A stretch of DNA of 64,000 bases from Thermanaerosceptrum fracticalcis (GCF_000746025.2 NZ_CP045798.1:2427001-2491000), one strand, 5' to 3'. Shown: positions 45,806 to 54,902, counted from the stretch's first letter. Notes: generated by a model not told the origin, from the sequence alone. Numbers and translations are program-made.

Positions 45806-47533
45806 TCAGGTCAACCAGATATATGAAAGGGCAACGACAAAAACAATAACACTCATCAGGACCGTTATCCCCACCGGGAAGCGGTACCTGTCCTCCTGGT
45901 AGAAAGGAGACGGAGGACCATTTTCCCCAGTCTGGGGAACCAGGACCAGGGGATTTCTAAAAAAGGGCACTACTGCTTCAAGGAGCCTGTTGCCCCATAC
46001 CCCGGAACCGTTCCGTACACTAGAGACAAAGTTGACCAGGGAAATTGTCAGGTAATACAGGGGCCGCCGGTAGAACCAGTCAGTATCTACGGAAACGGTG
46101 GGCTCACCACCGAGTTTAGGAATGAATAACCAGAAAGCAGCCAGTGTTGCTACCAGAAGCTGCACAGCGGAAATCACATGGTCCAGGGTATATGGCTCAT
46201 AGGTGGCAGCAAAGGGCAAGTACTGGTATAGGAGGGAGGGGACTACTCCGTACATGGTGCAGAGAAAGGCTCCGCCGATCATAGCTGCATGCATATTTAA
46301 GGGGATTTTTCCGGGCTTAAGGCCGCGGTCAGGCCCGAAAAACATGAAATAGGGGAGTTTCAGACCTGTGTGTAAAAAGGTACCCACGCTGGCCAAATAC
46401 AGGAGAAGTTCTACTGCAGGCATATGGTTGTAGGCAGCAGCGGAAACAATCATGGATTTGCTGATAAACCCGTTGAAAAGGGGTACACCTGAGATGGAAA
46501 AGGCACCTACGGTATAAAGGATGACCGTAGCCGGCATTTCCCGGAAAAAGCCACCCAGTTCAGAGAGCTTACGCCGCCCGGTGGCATAAATTACAGCTCC
46601 CGCTCCCATAAAGAGGAGGGATTTGTAAAGAATATGGCTGAAAGCGTGGGATACAGCGCCATTCAGGGCCAGATCGGTACCCATGCCAACGGCAGCCACC
46701 ATGTAACCTACCTGGCTGATGATATGATAGGCCAGAAGTCGCCTGATATCGTTTTCCAGTACGGCATAAACCACACCGTAGAGAGCCATGATTACGCCGG
46801 CCCAGATTAAAAGTTCCGTACCGGGGAAAACCCTGATCAGACAATACACGGCAACCTTGGTAGTAAATGAGCTGAGGAAAACACTTCCGCTGACCGTTCC
46901 CTCAGGATAGGCATCTGTCAGCCAGGCATGAAGAGGGGGAATAGCCGCATTTATGGAAATGCCCAGTAAAATCAGCCAAAAAGCCAGGTCATTTGTTCCC
47001 GTCAGAACCGTAATCAAAGGTTCTCCCCCGGTGACTTTGAGGAAGATCCCGGCCAGGAGGAGATTGCCGCCAAAGAAATGGACCAGAATGTACCTGAAAC
47101 CGGCACTGATGGCCTGAGGAGCCTTTCTGTACCAGATTAAAAGGGTAGATGTCACAGCCATAAGCTCCCAGAAAAAGATCAGGGTTACCCAATCACCGGC
47201 CAGCACCACGCCCAGGGAACTGCCGGCATAAGCCAGACCTGCGGCACTTTCCCCCCTGTTTTTGATATGGAGGGCATAGATATTGCCTAACAGGGCCATG
47301 ATGCTGAAAATCAGGGCAAAAACCCAGGAAAGACGATCAACTTTTAACAGGATCAGTTCCAGGCCGTTGATAAAGGGATAGGACCAAATTGTGCCTGCCT
47401 GCAGGGCAAAGACAGCCGCAATGGCCAGCAGGGGAGCCAGCACCATGACTACACGGCGGAAAAAGAGGGGCAGGACAGTTACTGAAATGGCACCCAAAAG
47501 CAGGATAAAACCGGGATGAAATTCAAAATTCAT
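45806..47533 (-). CDS. Third antiporter-like subunit of the Mrp/Mbh-type operon (NuoL/M family)
   Basis: About 575 residues from the ATG at 47533, eight bases after GGAGG. Some fourteen membrane helices. The proton-channel family segments are visible: WELMAVTSTLLIWYRKAP with the key Glu, INAAIPPLHAWLTDAYPEGT, and ISQVGYMVAAVGMGTDLALN followed by HAFSHILYKSLLFM. The C-terminal ~100 residues are an extra soluble and helical part. It would translocate protons or sodium in the membrane complex. It is separated from the second paralogue by a tiny membrane protein. Confidence 0.85.
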   Translation of the reverse strand: MNFEFHPGFILLLGAISVTVLPLFFRRVVMVLAPLLAIAAVFALQAGTIWSYPFINGLELILLKVDRLSWVFALIFSIMALLGNIYALHIKNRGESAAGLAYAGSSLGVVLAGDWVTLIFFWELMAVTSTLLIWYRKAPQAISAGFRYILVHFFGGNLLLAGIFLKVTGGEPLITVLTGTNDLAFWLILLGISINAAIPPLHAWLTDAYPEGTVSGSVFLSSFTTKVAVYCLIRVFPGTELLIWAGVIMALYGVVYAVLENDIRRLLAYHIISQVGYMVAAVGMGTDLALNGAVSHAFSHILYKSLLFMGAGAVIYATGRRKLSELGGFFREMPATVILYTVGAFSISGVPLFNGFISKSMIVSAAAYNHMPAVELLLYLASVGTFLHTGLKLPYFMFFGPDRGLKPGKIPLNMHAAMIGGAFLCTMYGVVPSLLYQYLPFAATYEPYTLDHVISAVQLLVATLAAFWLFIPKLGGEPTVSVDTDWFYRRPLYYLTISLVNFVSSVRNGSGVWGNRLLEAVVPFFRNPLVLVPQTGENGPPSPFYQEDRYRFPVGITVLMSVIVFVVALSYIWLT

Positions 47534-47759
47534 TGTCTTCACCTCCGCCGTAATAGTCTTCTGCTTTCTGGATAAAGACCTTGCCCAGGAATTTGGAAAC
47601 TACAATTATAGCCACACAGCCCAGAAAACCGTAGATGATGTCAAAACCGATAAAACCATGCCACCAGTAGTAAACGTGATGGTGAACAAAGATCATTTCA
47701 ATGAGGATGGATAATACAAGTACGGCACCACTGATAACCAGCACCTTGTTCGTTGACAT
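47523..47759 (-). CDS. Small two-helix membrane protein of the antiporter operon
   Basis: 78 residues: two hydrophobic segments (VLVISGAVLVLSILIEMIFV and IIYGFLGCVAIIVVSKFLGK) separated by a histidine-rich turn (HHHVYYWWHGF). I do not recognise a named family. It overlaps the next gene and follows the second antiporter-like gene by one base, so it is almost surely part of the complex or its assembly. It resembles small proteins beside other NuoL/M-type genes in size only. Confidence 0.7.
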   Translation of the reverse strand: MSTNKVLVISGAVLVLSILIEMIFVHHHVYYWWHGFIGFDIIYGFLGCVAIIVVSKFLGKVFIQKAEDYYGGGEDNEF

Positions 47760-47760
47760 A

Positions 47761-49290
47761 TTACCACCCTCCTCCCATCAAATTGCCACCCACAATGCTT
47801 TTAGCCGTCATAACCGCCAGGTCATAAAAACTTCCGCCGGCATTGGGCAGTACCCCCAGGATCAACGAGAAGACAGCCGTGATTACCAGGGGAATGAGCA
47901 TGGCCAGGTTGGCTTCTCCATGCTGCCCGTGGTGATCTCCATGGTGAGTCATTTCCTCAGGCTCCTTAAAGAAGGCCATATAAACGATAGGAAGGAAATA
48001 GGCACTGCTGAGCATGGCGCTGCCAATGAGTACCGCAACAAATATTCCTTGTCCGCCCTGCAGGGCGCCGAGGGCAATATTCCACTTACTGATAAAGCCT
48101 ACAAGGAAAGGCAGCCCCGCAATCCCCAGCGAGCCAACAGCAAAGGCCCCCATGGTAAAAGGCATTTTTCGTCCTATTCCCCTCATTTCGCTGACATTGG
48201 AAATGTGGTGAGTGGCATAAACAGCGCCGGCACAGAAAAAGAGAGTGATTTTCATAAAGGCATGGGCAATAATATGATACATGCCGCCCAAGAAACCCAA
48301 AGGAGTCAAAAGAGAAGCTCCCAGGACCACATAAGACAATTGGCCTACAGTTGAGAAAGCCAACCGCCTTTTCAGGTTATCCTGCGCCAGGGCAATGAGG
48401 GAAGAAACAATAATGGTAAAGGCTGCCACCCAGGCCAGAAACGTGGCCACACCAATTTCAGCCAACAACTTGGGGCCGAAAACAAAGCCGATGACCCGGA
48501 GAATACCAAAGGCGCCGGCCTTAACAACGGCCACAGCATGGAGCAGGGCGCTGACAGGCGTGGGAGCCACCATGGCCGCGGGAAGCCAGCCGTGGAGGGG
48601 CATTACGCCCGCTTTAACGGCAGTACCTATGATCATTAGCACAAAGATGGTCTGTAAGACTCCCACGGAAGCCTTGCCAGCCAGGAAACCCCCGGCCTGG
48701 AAATCACCGCTTCCTGCCAGGAGCTGGGTCCAGATGATCCCTATCAGTAACAATTGACCGGCAACGAGAGTATAGACCAGGTATTTACGGCCTGAATTGA
48801 TAGCCTCCTCGTTACGCTTATGAATAACCAGAGGGTAAGTGGCTATAGTCAGGATCTCGTAGAATACGAAGAAGGTCAGCAAGTTGGCTGCGAAAGCAAT
48901 CCCCATGGTAGCGGAGAGACACACGGCAAAACTGGCAAAATAACCGGTCTGGTGTTTTTCATCCAGCTCCCGCATATAACCAATAGAATAGAAAGAAGTA
49001 ACCACCCACAGGGCTGATGCCAAGGCAGCGAAAAGCATGCCCATGGTATCAACCCGGAGATGTAAACTGATCCCTTTAGCGATATTTAAGGGCGTCGTTT
49101 CCAGTACCGTACCCGCTAAAACCGTGGGCAGCATGGAGTAAACGATAGCTGCTTTACCAAATGCCGCCAATATGGTCCAGGATTCCCGAAGATTGGGATG
49201 CCGGCCACTCAACAATATTAACCCGGCAGCTACCATAGAAATCAGCACCGCCCACAGGGGCCGGTAATCAAGTACAAAATCAACGGCCAT
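47761..49290 (-). CDS. Second antiporter-like subunit (NuoL/M/MrpD family)
   Basis: 509 residues, about fourteen membrane helices. FYEILTIATYPLVIHKRNEE, AGVMPLHGWLPAAMVAPTPV, STVGQLSYVVLGASLLTP and HAFMKITLFFCAGAVY show the channel lysines and glutamate of proton-pumping antiporter-like subunits. It lies directly behind the mrpD gene with no gap. A histidine-rich loop (HHGDHHGQHGE) near the C-terminus could bind metal. Whether it replaces the N-terminal part of MrpA is inference. Confidence 0.88.
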   Translation of the reverse strand: MAVDFVLDYRPLWAVLISMVAAGLILLSGRHPNLRESWTILAAFGKAAIVYSMLPTVLAGTVLETTPLNIAKGISLHLRVDTMGMLFAALASALWVVTSFYSIGYMRELDEKHQTGYFASFAVCLSATMGIAFAANLLTFFVFYEILTIATYPLVIHKRNEEAINSGRKYLVYTLVAGQLLLIGIIWTQLLAGSGDFQAGGFLAGKASVGVLQTIFVLMIIGTAVKAGVMPLHGWLPAAMVAPTPVSALLHAVAVVKAGAFGILRVIGFVFGPKLLAEIGVATFLAWVAAFTIIVSSLIALAQDNLKRRLAFSTVGQLSYVVLGASLLTPLGFLGGMYHIIAHAFMKITLFFCAGAVYATHHISNVSEMRGIGRKMPFTMGAFAVGSLGIAGLPFLVGFISKWNIALGALQGGQGIFVAVLIGSAMLSSAYFLPIVYMAFFKEPEEMTHHGDHHGQHGEANLAMLIPLVITAVFSLILGVLPNAGGSFYDLAVMTAKSIVGGNLMGGGW

Positions 49291-50772
49291 CTATCGCCCA
49301 CCCCCCGGAAGTGCATATTGCAGAATTTGTGTAACAATGGGTTCATTCAATACCCCGATGACTAAAATGCCTACACCCAAAAGGACAATGGGCACCAGCA
49401 TGGCAACGGGCAGTTCCCTGCCGCCCCCGTTCTCTTCTGTAGCCTTGGGTTCAGCTTTTTTCATATATACATGTTCAATAACACGGAAGAAATAGACCGC
49501 ATTTAAAAGGCTGCTGAGGATGATGACAACGATATACGGCCACATCCGGGCTTCCATGGCTCCCAGCACCAGGTACCACTTGCTAAAGAAGCCAGCAGTA
49601 GGCGGAAGTCCAACCATGGAAAGGGCGGCAATAAGAAAGGCCCCCATGGTCAAAGGCATCCTCCGGCTCAGTTCAGCATATTTCTCGATGGTATGCTCCC
49701 CTGTTTTCCATTTAACACCTCCGGCTACCAGGAAGAGACAGCTCTTCATGACAGCGTGGTTCAGGATATGCAGGACAGCTCCAATTAGGGCGAATGTATT
49801 GCCGATGGCTAAACCCAGGGCAATGTAACCGATTTGAGCCACACTGGAGTAGGCCAGCATCCTGCGAAAATCAGTCTGGGCAATAGCCATGACCGAGCCA
49901 ATAATAATCCCGACAGCCGCAGCCCAGCCAACAACGGTAAGAGCAGCGGGAACCGGACCGTTCATAGCGCCGAGTACAAAGAAGAAAAAGCGGAAAAGAA
50001 CATAGGCTGATACCTTGGTCATTACCCCGGATATAAAGGCTGTGGCAGGTGGGGGTGCATACGTGTAGGCATCAGGTAACCACCCGTGCATAGGGAAAAG
50101 GGCCATTTTAATGCCCATCCCTACTACCAGCATGACCACAGCAGTTAAGACAGCGGGAGAATCCATTAAGGGCTGGAGCCTGTGAACCAGGTCCGCCATA
50201 TTAAGTGATCCGGTAATGGCATAAAGGTAGCCAATACCCAGGAGATAGAAAGAAGCTCCCACCGTTCCGATTAAAAGATAACGGAAAGCGGCCACAGTAG
50301 CTTTATGACCTCCTGAGGCAATTAAGGCATAAGCCGCCAGAGAGGAAATTTCCAGGAAGACATAGAGGTTAAAGACGTCCCCGGTTACCACCATTCCCAG
50401 AAGGCCTGTGGTCAGCAAGGCATAAAGGGCATAAAATATCCCTTTTCTCAACCAGGTATCGGCTTTAAAGAAGGGGCCTGAGTAGATAGCAACAACCAGG
50501 CTGATAAAGGAGATAAGAACGGCCATGCTGCCACTTAAGGGGTCTATAACGTATTCTATCCCCCAGGGGGGCAGCCAGCCGCCGAACCTATAGTGCCACG
50601 GTCCTTCAGCCAAAACCCGCAGTAAAGTCCCTAAGGCGCTAAGATGAGAAACAAGGATAGCGCCGATAATAACTATCCGTAATAACCTGGTAGACAGATA
50701 CGCAATTAGAGGCGCAGCAAGGGCGGCCAAAAGCGGAACAATGATTATTAAGGCAGGGAGCTGTTCTCTCAT
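49291..50772 (-). CDS. mrpD: Na+/H+ antiporter subunit MrpD-like
   Basis: 493 residues. FLEISSLAAYALIASGGHK, KMALFPMHGWLPDAYTYAPP, SSVAQIGYIALGLAIGNTFA and HILNHAVMKSCLFLVAGGV are conserved MrpD/MnhD/MbhH segments. The family forms a proton or cation channel within the Mrp complex. Its ATG overlaps the mrpC stop (ATGA). It is the closest of the three large subunits to classical MrpD by position. Confidence 0.92.
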   Translation of the reverse strand: MREQLPALIIIVPLLAALAAPLIAYLSTRLLRIVIIGAILVSHLSALGTLLRVLAEGPWHYRFGGWLPPWGIEYVIDPLSGSMAVLISFISLVVAIYSGPFFKADTWLRKGIFYALYALLTTGLLGMVVTGDVFNLYVFLEISSLAAYALIASGGHKATVAAFRYLLIGTVGASFYLLGIGYLYAITGSLNMADLVHRLQPLMDSPAVLTAVVMLVVGMGIKMALFPMHGWLPDAYTYAPPPATAFISGVMTKVSAYVLFRFFFFVLGAMNGPVPAALTVVGWAAAVGIIIGSVMAIAQTDFRRMLAYSSVAQIGYIALGLAIGNTFALIGAVLHILNHAVMKSCLFLVAGGVKWKTGEHTIEKYAELSRRMPLTMGAFLIAALSMVGLPPTAGFFSKWYLVLGAMEARMWPYIVVIILSSLLNAVYFFRVIEHVYMKKAEPKATEENGGGRELPVAMLVPIVLLGVGILVIGVLNEPIVTQILQYALPGGGR

Positions 50773-51134
50773 TGATTCATCCTCCGTAGCATTTCGTCTT
50801 CCTCAAGGGTCCCGTAACGCCGTTGAATCAGTATCAACAAGGCTAAGGCTACACCTGTCGTACTGAGGCTTACAACTATGGCCGTAAGCATCAGGGCGTG
50901 AGGAAGCGGGTTAATATAGTTTTCTACCCCTGCCAAACCATGCATTTCAATAGGTAATGTTCCGCCGGTTTTTTGTCCAAGAACCAGGAAAAAAATAATC
51001 ACTGCCACCTGCATAACATTCATGGCCATAAGTTTTTTTACCAGGTTCTTTTTATAAATCATACCGAAAGGCCCTACCATAAAAAGGATTAAAATCAGCC
51101 AGTATATGAAATATTGGGAAAACAGTTCTTGCAT
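50769..51134 (-). CDS. mrpC: Na+/H+ antiporter subunit MrpC-like
   Basis: 121 residues from the ATG at 51134, one base after the mrpB stop. Three membrane helices; MNVMQVAVIIFFLVLGQK and NPLPHALMLTAIVVSLSTTG are typical of MrpC/NuoK/MbhG. The frame upstream to 51167 overlaps mrpB and has no ribosome site. It is a small membrane subunit of the complex. Confidence 0.9.
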   Translation of the reverse strand: MQELFSQYFIYWLILILFMVGPFGMIYKKNLVKKLMAMNVMQVAVIIFFLVLGQKTGGTLPIEMHGLAGVENYINPLPHALMLTAIVVSLSTTGVALALLILIQRRYGTLEEDEMLRRMNQ

Positions 51135-51135
51135 A

Positions 51136-51567
51136 CTACCACTCTTCCCTTCTGGTAAGCGCATCAAAAATTGCTATAATCGTGGCCATTACACAGATGG
51201 TAACCCCGATTTCAATACCAAGGATACCCAGGGCATGCCTGTCTGCCTCCGCCATATTGAGGGGAAATGCGCCATACTCCAAAAAGTTCCCGTTGAACAA
51301 CATGGTTAAGACACCGATAAAACCGTATATAAAGGTGCCAATTCCAGCCAGGATAATGGCCGTGTTACCGGATATATTAAGCATGGCTTCCTCGCCCTGG
51401 ATCAGGCGGCCTAAAACCACAGCAATGCCAAAGAGGGCTCCTGCCTGGAAGCCACCGCCAGGACTGTATTCACCATGCATTAAAACATACATCCCGTAAA
51501 CCAAAATGAAGGGAACAAGATATCTAAAGGCTGTATCCAGTATAATAGTGCCAAATTTCCTGTTCAT
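51136..51567 (-). CDS. mrpB: Na+/H+ antiporter subunit MrpB-like
   Basis: 143 residues with four membrane helices. HGEYSPGGGFQAGALFGIAV is the diagnostic MnhB/MbhF segment (HGxxxPGGGFQGG). The ATG overlaps the stop of the preceding gene. It belongs to the MrpB domain that, in classical operons, follows MrpA. Confidence 0.92.
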   Translation of the reverse strand: MNRKFGTIILDTAFRYLVPFILVYGMYVLMHGEYSPGGGFQAGALFGIAVVLGRLIQGEEAMLNISGNTAIILAGIGTFIYGFIGVLTMLFNGNFLEYGAFPLNMAEADRHALGILGIEIGVTICVMATIIAIFDALTRREEW

Positions 51568-51872
51568 TCTTCATCCCCTCCCGGAAGGCAGTCAGAATGC
51601 TTTCTGGCGGCCCTTAACAATAAGACAGCAGCAATGCCGGCAGTGAAAATAACGGTAGTTTCACCCAGGGTATCATAACCCCTGTAATCAGCTAAAACAG
51701 CTGTAACAAAATTGGGTGAGCCTGTCTCCTCATGGCTTTTTTCAATGTAACGGGGAGAAACATGAGTTGCCGCAGGAGAATTGGGATCAAAGAGCATAGG
51801 TAGGCCACTAGTTGTAATAAACAGCATCAGGCTCATAAGGCCTATAGCCAGAAAAGTCAACAACCTGGTCAC
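51564..51872 (-). CDS. MbhE-like subunit (equivalent to the C-terminal end of MrpA)
   Basis: 102 residues from the GTG at 51872, eight bases after GGGGG and overlapping the previous stop (GTGA). Two membrane helices with an extracytoplasmic loop; TAVLADYRGYDTLGETTVIF matches the segment found at the end of MrpA and in MbhE. Separate coding of this part is typical of archaeal and Mbh-type clusters. Probably a structural subunit. Confidence 0.82.
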   Translation of the reverse strand: MTRLLTFLAIGLMSLMLFITTSGLPMLFDPNSPAATHVSPRYIEKSHEETGSPNFVTAVLADYRGYDTLGETTVIFTAGIAAVLLLRAARKHSDCLPGGDEE

Positions 51873-52114
51873 CTTGAGCACCCCCTTTTCAATCTCCTGA
51901 GGGCGGCAATAAAGAAAGTGGTGGACACCACGCCGACAACAGCTTCAGTAAAGGCAACGTCGGGAGCGCCCAGAGCAAGATATATCAGCACGGCAAAAAA
52001 ACTAAAGGCACTAAAAAGGATTATTGACGCCAGTAAATCTTTTAAAAAGAGGGCCAGGGTCCCCGTAACCACCATTAACACCAGAAGGACAGCAATTAAT
52101 GACAACTCCTTCAC
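51869..52114 (-). CDS. DUF4040 / MbhD-like subunit (equivalent to part of MrpA)
   Basis: 81 residues, GTG start, three membrane helices. LYLALGAPDV-type segment (YLALGAPDVAFTEAVVGVVS) is the DUF4040 signature of MrpA C-terminal and MbhD proteins. GGGGGAG precedes the GTG. As a free-standing gene between mrpG and the MbhE-like gene it mirrors the MbhC-D-E order. Confidence 0.85.
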   Translation of the reverse strand: MKELSLIAVLLVLMVVTGTLALFLKDLLASIILFSAFSFFAVLIYLALGAPDVAFTEAVVGVVSTTFFIAALRRLKRGCSR

Positions 52115-52117
52115 GTA

Positions 52118-52417
52118 CTACTCCCCCTTTTTTGTCCATGGTTTAACCCCTGACCGGAAAGCGGCTCTTGCTAAGACATGAGTTCCAATGGGGTTGGCCA
52201 GGAAAATGAAAATAACAATGAACATGAGTTTGAGACTAACCAAGGAAAACCCTTCGTAAATAGCCAGACCTATAAGAGATAGGGCAATCCCTAAAGTATC
52301 CCCTTTTCCAGAGGCATGCAGACGTGTATAAAAGTCAGGGAAACGAAGGACGCCAATAGCAGCTACGGCTGTGAAGAAAAAGCCCGCTAATAAAAATAAA
52401 ACTGCAAGTATTTTCAT
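52118..52417 (-). CDS. mrpG: Na+/H+ antiporter subunit MrpG-like
   Basis: 99 residues, three membrane helices; GVLRFPDFYTRLHASGKGDT is the MnhG/PhaG/MbhC signature. Its ATG overlaps the mrpF stop, with AGGAG upstream. Small subunit of the Mrp complex. Confidence 0.93.
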   Translation of the reverse strand: MKILAVLFLLAGFFFTAVAAIGVLRFPDFYTRLHASGKGDTLGIALSLIGLAIYEGFSLVSLKLMFIVIFIFLANPIGTHVLARAAFRSGVKPWTKKGE

Positions 52418-52692
52418 ACGTCGCTGTCTCCTTTCCCCTCAAGATATTTGGCAATAACAACCAAACCTATAAAACCAAGGATCGCATAGGAGATGGCAAT
52501 ATCGACATACATATCTGCCCGTCCACTCAAAAAACCCAGCAGGACTAAAACAAGAATAGCATCGGTGCCAATTACCCCCAAACCATTCAAGCGGTCATAG
52601 ACAGTAGGGCCCTGGAAAACACGGATCATCATGAGCATAACCAGAATTACCAGTCCCACCACCAAAGCCACAAAAAGGTTATCTATAGTCAT
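52414..52692 (-). CDS. mrpF: Na+/H+ antiporter subunit MrpF-like
   Basis: 92 residues, three membrane helices; FQGPTVYDRLNGLGVIGTDA is the MrpF/MbhB signature. ATG overlaps the mrpE stop, GGGGGAG upstream. Small membrane subunit of the Mrp complex. Confidence 0.93.
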   Translation of the reverse strand: MTIDNLFVALVVGLVILVMLMMIRVFQGPTVYDRLNGLGVIGTDAILVLVLLGFLSGRADMYVDIAISYAILGFIGLVVIAKYLEGKGDSDV

Positions 52693-53273
52693 GACATTTC
52701 TCCCCCTCTCGCCACAGTCTCCTGCTCATGGAAAAGGCAGGCAACACGCCTGAGCATATCCCCTTCTCCCTCTTCAGGGACCAGAGAGCGGGCAGCTTCC
52801 TCCGTAATGGCATGAACATAATAGACTCCATCTTCAAGATCAATGGTTACCGTGCCAGGTGTAAGGGTAATGGAGTTTGCCAGGGTAACATGAGCAATAG
52901 GGTTGGCCATAGGTTTCTTAAAAGTTATAATTTGGGGATTAATCGGCATTTTGGGGTCAAGCACCAGTTTGACAACATCAATATTGGCTTTGACAACTTC
53001 CCCTAAAAGCCAGAGCCAGTAGGTCAGGTACTTCAAATATGGAAAATGGAAAGCCAAAAAGGCCTCATTCTGCCCGGCTGCAGAAGGCAAGCGAAGCAAG
53101 GACCGCGTAAGCCAGGCCGTAACCAGGGACGTACCAAAGCCTATGATAAGGAACTTGGTCTTCATCATACCCGAAAGAATTAGCCAAAAGCCAAAAAGAG
53201 TTATTGTAAGAACTATAAACTGCAATAACTCTGAGCCATTAATTTTTGTTTTTTTGTCTGCATTTTTATTCAT
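52689..53273 (-). CDS. mrpE: Na+/H+ antiporter subunit MrpE-like
   Basis: 194 residues from the ATG at 53273, seven bases after AGGTGG. Two N-terminal membrane helices, then LWLLGEVVKANIDVVKLVLD and ITLTPGTVTIDLEDGVYYVH, the MrpE/MbhA signature. It is the first gene of the antiporter operon, which runs E, F, G, DUF4040, MbhE-like, B, C, D, then two more large subunits. Confidence 0.92.
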   Translation of the reverse strand: MNKNADKKTKINGSELLQFIVLTITLFGFWLILSGMMKTKFLIIGFGTSLVTAWLTRSLLRLPSAAGQNEAFLAFHFPYLKYLTYWLWLLGEVVKANIDVVKLVLDPKMPINPQIITFKKPMANPIAHVTLANSITLTPGTVTIDLEDGVYYVHAITEEAARSLVPEEGEGDMLRRVACLFHEQETVARGGEMS

Positions 53274-53794
53274 TAGCATACCACCTAATAAACAATAATG
53301 AATAAATAAGAATTAAATGTTGAAATAAGATAGCGGTTCCCTGCACCACAACACACAACAATATCTACCCTTATATACTCCGGAAAATATGCTTCTTTTT
53401 TCTCTTTATTATCTAACTTTTTGCAGACCCATCTCCAAATAGCAGGCACTTCACCCCTCTCTGCATAATCTCTTTGGAAATCCCCTTCCCCCTTCCCCCT
53501 TTCTCTTTTCCTCTATTTTAACATGAATTGTTATGAGATTCTTATCTTTATTAGTATTTTAAAATTGATTTTCAGAGGTTTCCTGACTAAACTACGTTAA
53601 AACATATTTATTAAAACATATTTATTAAAACATATTTATTAAAACATATTTATTGTCACAATTTCAATATGTACTAATTTTACATATTAATACCGGATTA
53701 TTCAACAACCTAATCATTACTATTAAGTTGCCCTTTTCTGATAATTATACAGTTGTACCACATTTAGGGCGGGGAAAAATAAGTTTTGCATTAA
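53274..53794. repeat. Non-coding gap with four tandem 14-base AT-rich repeats
   Basis: About 520 bases with no convincing gene. 53597-53652 holds four perfect copies of TTAAAACATATTTA. A pyrimidine-rich tract (CCCCTTCCCCCTTCCCCCTT) lies near 53483-53502. 53281-53400 should hold the mrpE promoter, which I could not place with confidence. Heptad families seen elsewhere are absent. Confidence 0.8.
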
Positions 53795-54829
53795 TCAGAA
53801 TAAGATTACGTAATAAAAAATCATCAGGCCCAACCCCAGGGGGATGCCCACCCTGGCCCATTCACTGCTGGCAATTTGCAGCCGGCTGGCCGTAATAATG
53901 TTGGGTATGTTGCCGGGAATAAGCATACCACCGCTTAATAAGAGCCCCATAAGACATCCCGAGACCTGCTGCCTGTTCATCGAGGGGGTTAACTCGGCAG
54001 CAGCCAAAGTGGCGTTATCAAGAACAGCAGAGATCATATTAATCCAGTACAGAATCCTGCTGTCCCGGGGGACTACATACCGGTCAATTAGGGGACGGAA
54101 ACCTTCACCCAGAAAGATTAAGGCCATAATAAAGATATAAACTCTAAATGCCCTGGGAATTACTTCTTTTATATCCATCCCAGCTCTCTGAAAAGCGGCT
54201 CCCTTTTTGCGGGTAGCCCCCACGCAAAGAGCTGCTAAAAAGGCTATGAAGAAAATTCCTGGAATAAGATATAAGCCCAGCAAACGCATTAAGTAAAAAA
54301 AATCTACTTTGAGTCTGGCACTGGCAATAGCGGAAAGGGGTTCACCCAGAGGCGTTAGTACTGCTCCCAAACTTATGGCAAAACAAGCCAGAACGCTAAG
54401 CACAACCCGATTTTTCCGGTCCAAATTCAGAAGTAAGATCACTTCCACCAGGACCAGCGAAGCGATAATAGCCGTAATAATACTGGCAGAAAGCCCCAGT
54501 ATCACAACAATAAGAAAATGCAATACGGCTGGCGGTATTTGCCGGCTGACACAACTTGTAGCCTTGGTCAACCAGTCTTTACCCAGGTAAAACAAAAACC
54601 CTGTAATCAGTACAGCCAGAGAAATGGGCAGCGGCTCTACCAGGGCCGTTCTTAATAAGTCCAGGGTCAAATCGCCCGTTAAAAGGACAGCAGCCAATCC
54701 CATGATAAACAGAAAGGGCTCCAGGTTCTTCTCTACACCCCTGGAAACAAAAGGAGCCACCAGGACAAATAAAAAAATTGCCCCCAAACCAGCATAAACC
54801 ACAAGATCGCCTGTACATTGCTCCATCAT
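53795..54829 (-). CDS. DUF1646 family predicted cation transporter
   Basis: 344 residues with about ten membrane helices. ISAVLDNATLAAAELTPSMN and GLLLSGGMLIPGNIPNIITA are characteristic of DUF1646, a family related to NhaD/CitM-type transporters whose genes are often controlled by the Na+-I (DUF1646) riboswitch. GAGG precedes the ATG. Only about 70 bases separate it from prmC, so a full riboswitch has little room. Next to a Mrp operon it fits sodium handling, by inference. Confidence 0.8.
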   Translation of the reverse strand: MMEQCTGDLVVYAGLGAIFLFVLVAPFVSRGVEKNLEPFLFIMGLAAVLLTGDLTLDLLRTALVEPLPISLAVLITGFLFYLGKDWLTKATSCVSRQIPPAVLHFLIVVILGLSASIITAIIASLVLVEVILLLNLDRKNRVVLSVLACFAISLGAVLTPLGEPLSAIASARLKVDFFYLMRLLGLYLIPGIFFIAFLAALCVGATRKKGAAFQRAGMDIKEVIPRAFRVYIFIMALIFLGEGFRPLIDRYVVPRDSRILYWINMISAVLDNATLAAAELTPSMNRQQVSGCLMGLLLSGGMLIPGNIPNIITASRLQIASSEWARVGIPLGLGLMIFYYVILF

Positions 54830-54902
54830 GACTAATTACCTCATCCGTGCATTTTAATACTCAAGGTTTATGTGGCTGGAAACAAAATATGTTAGTTTTT
54901 TA

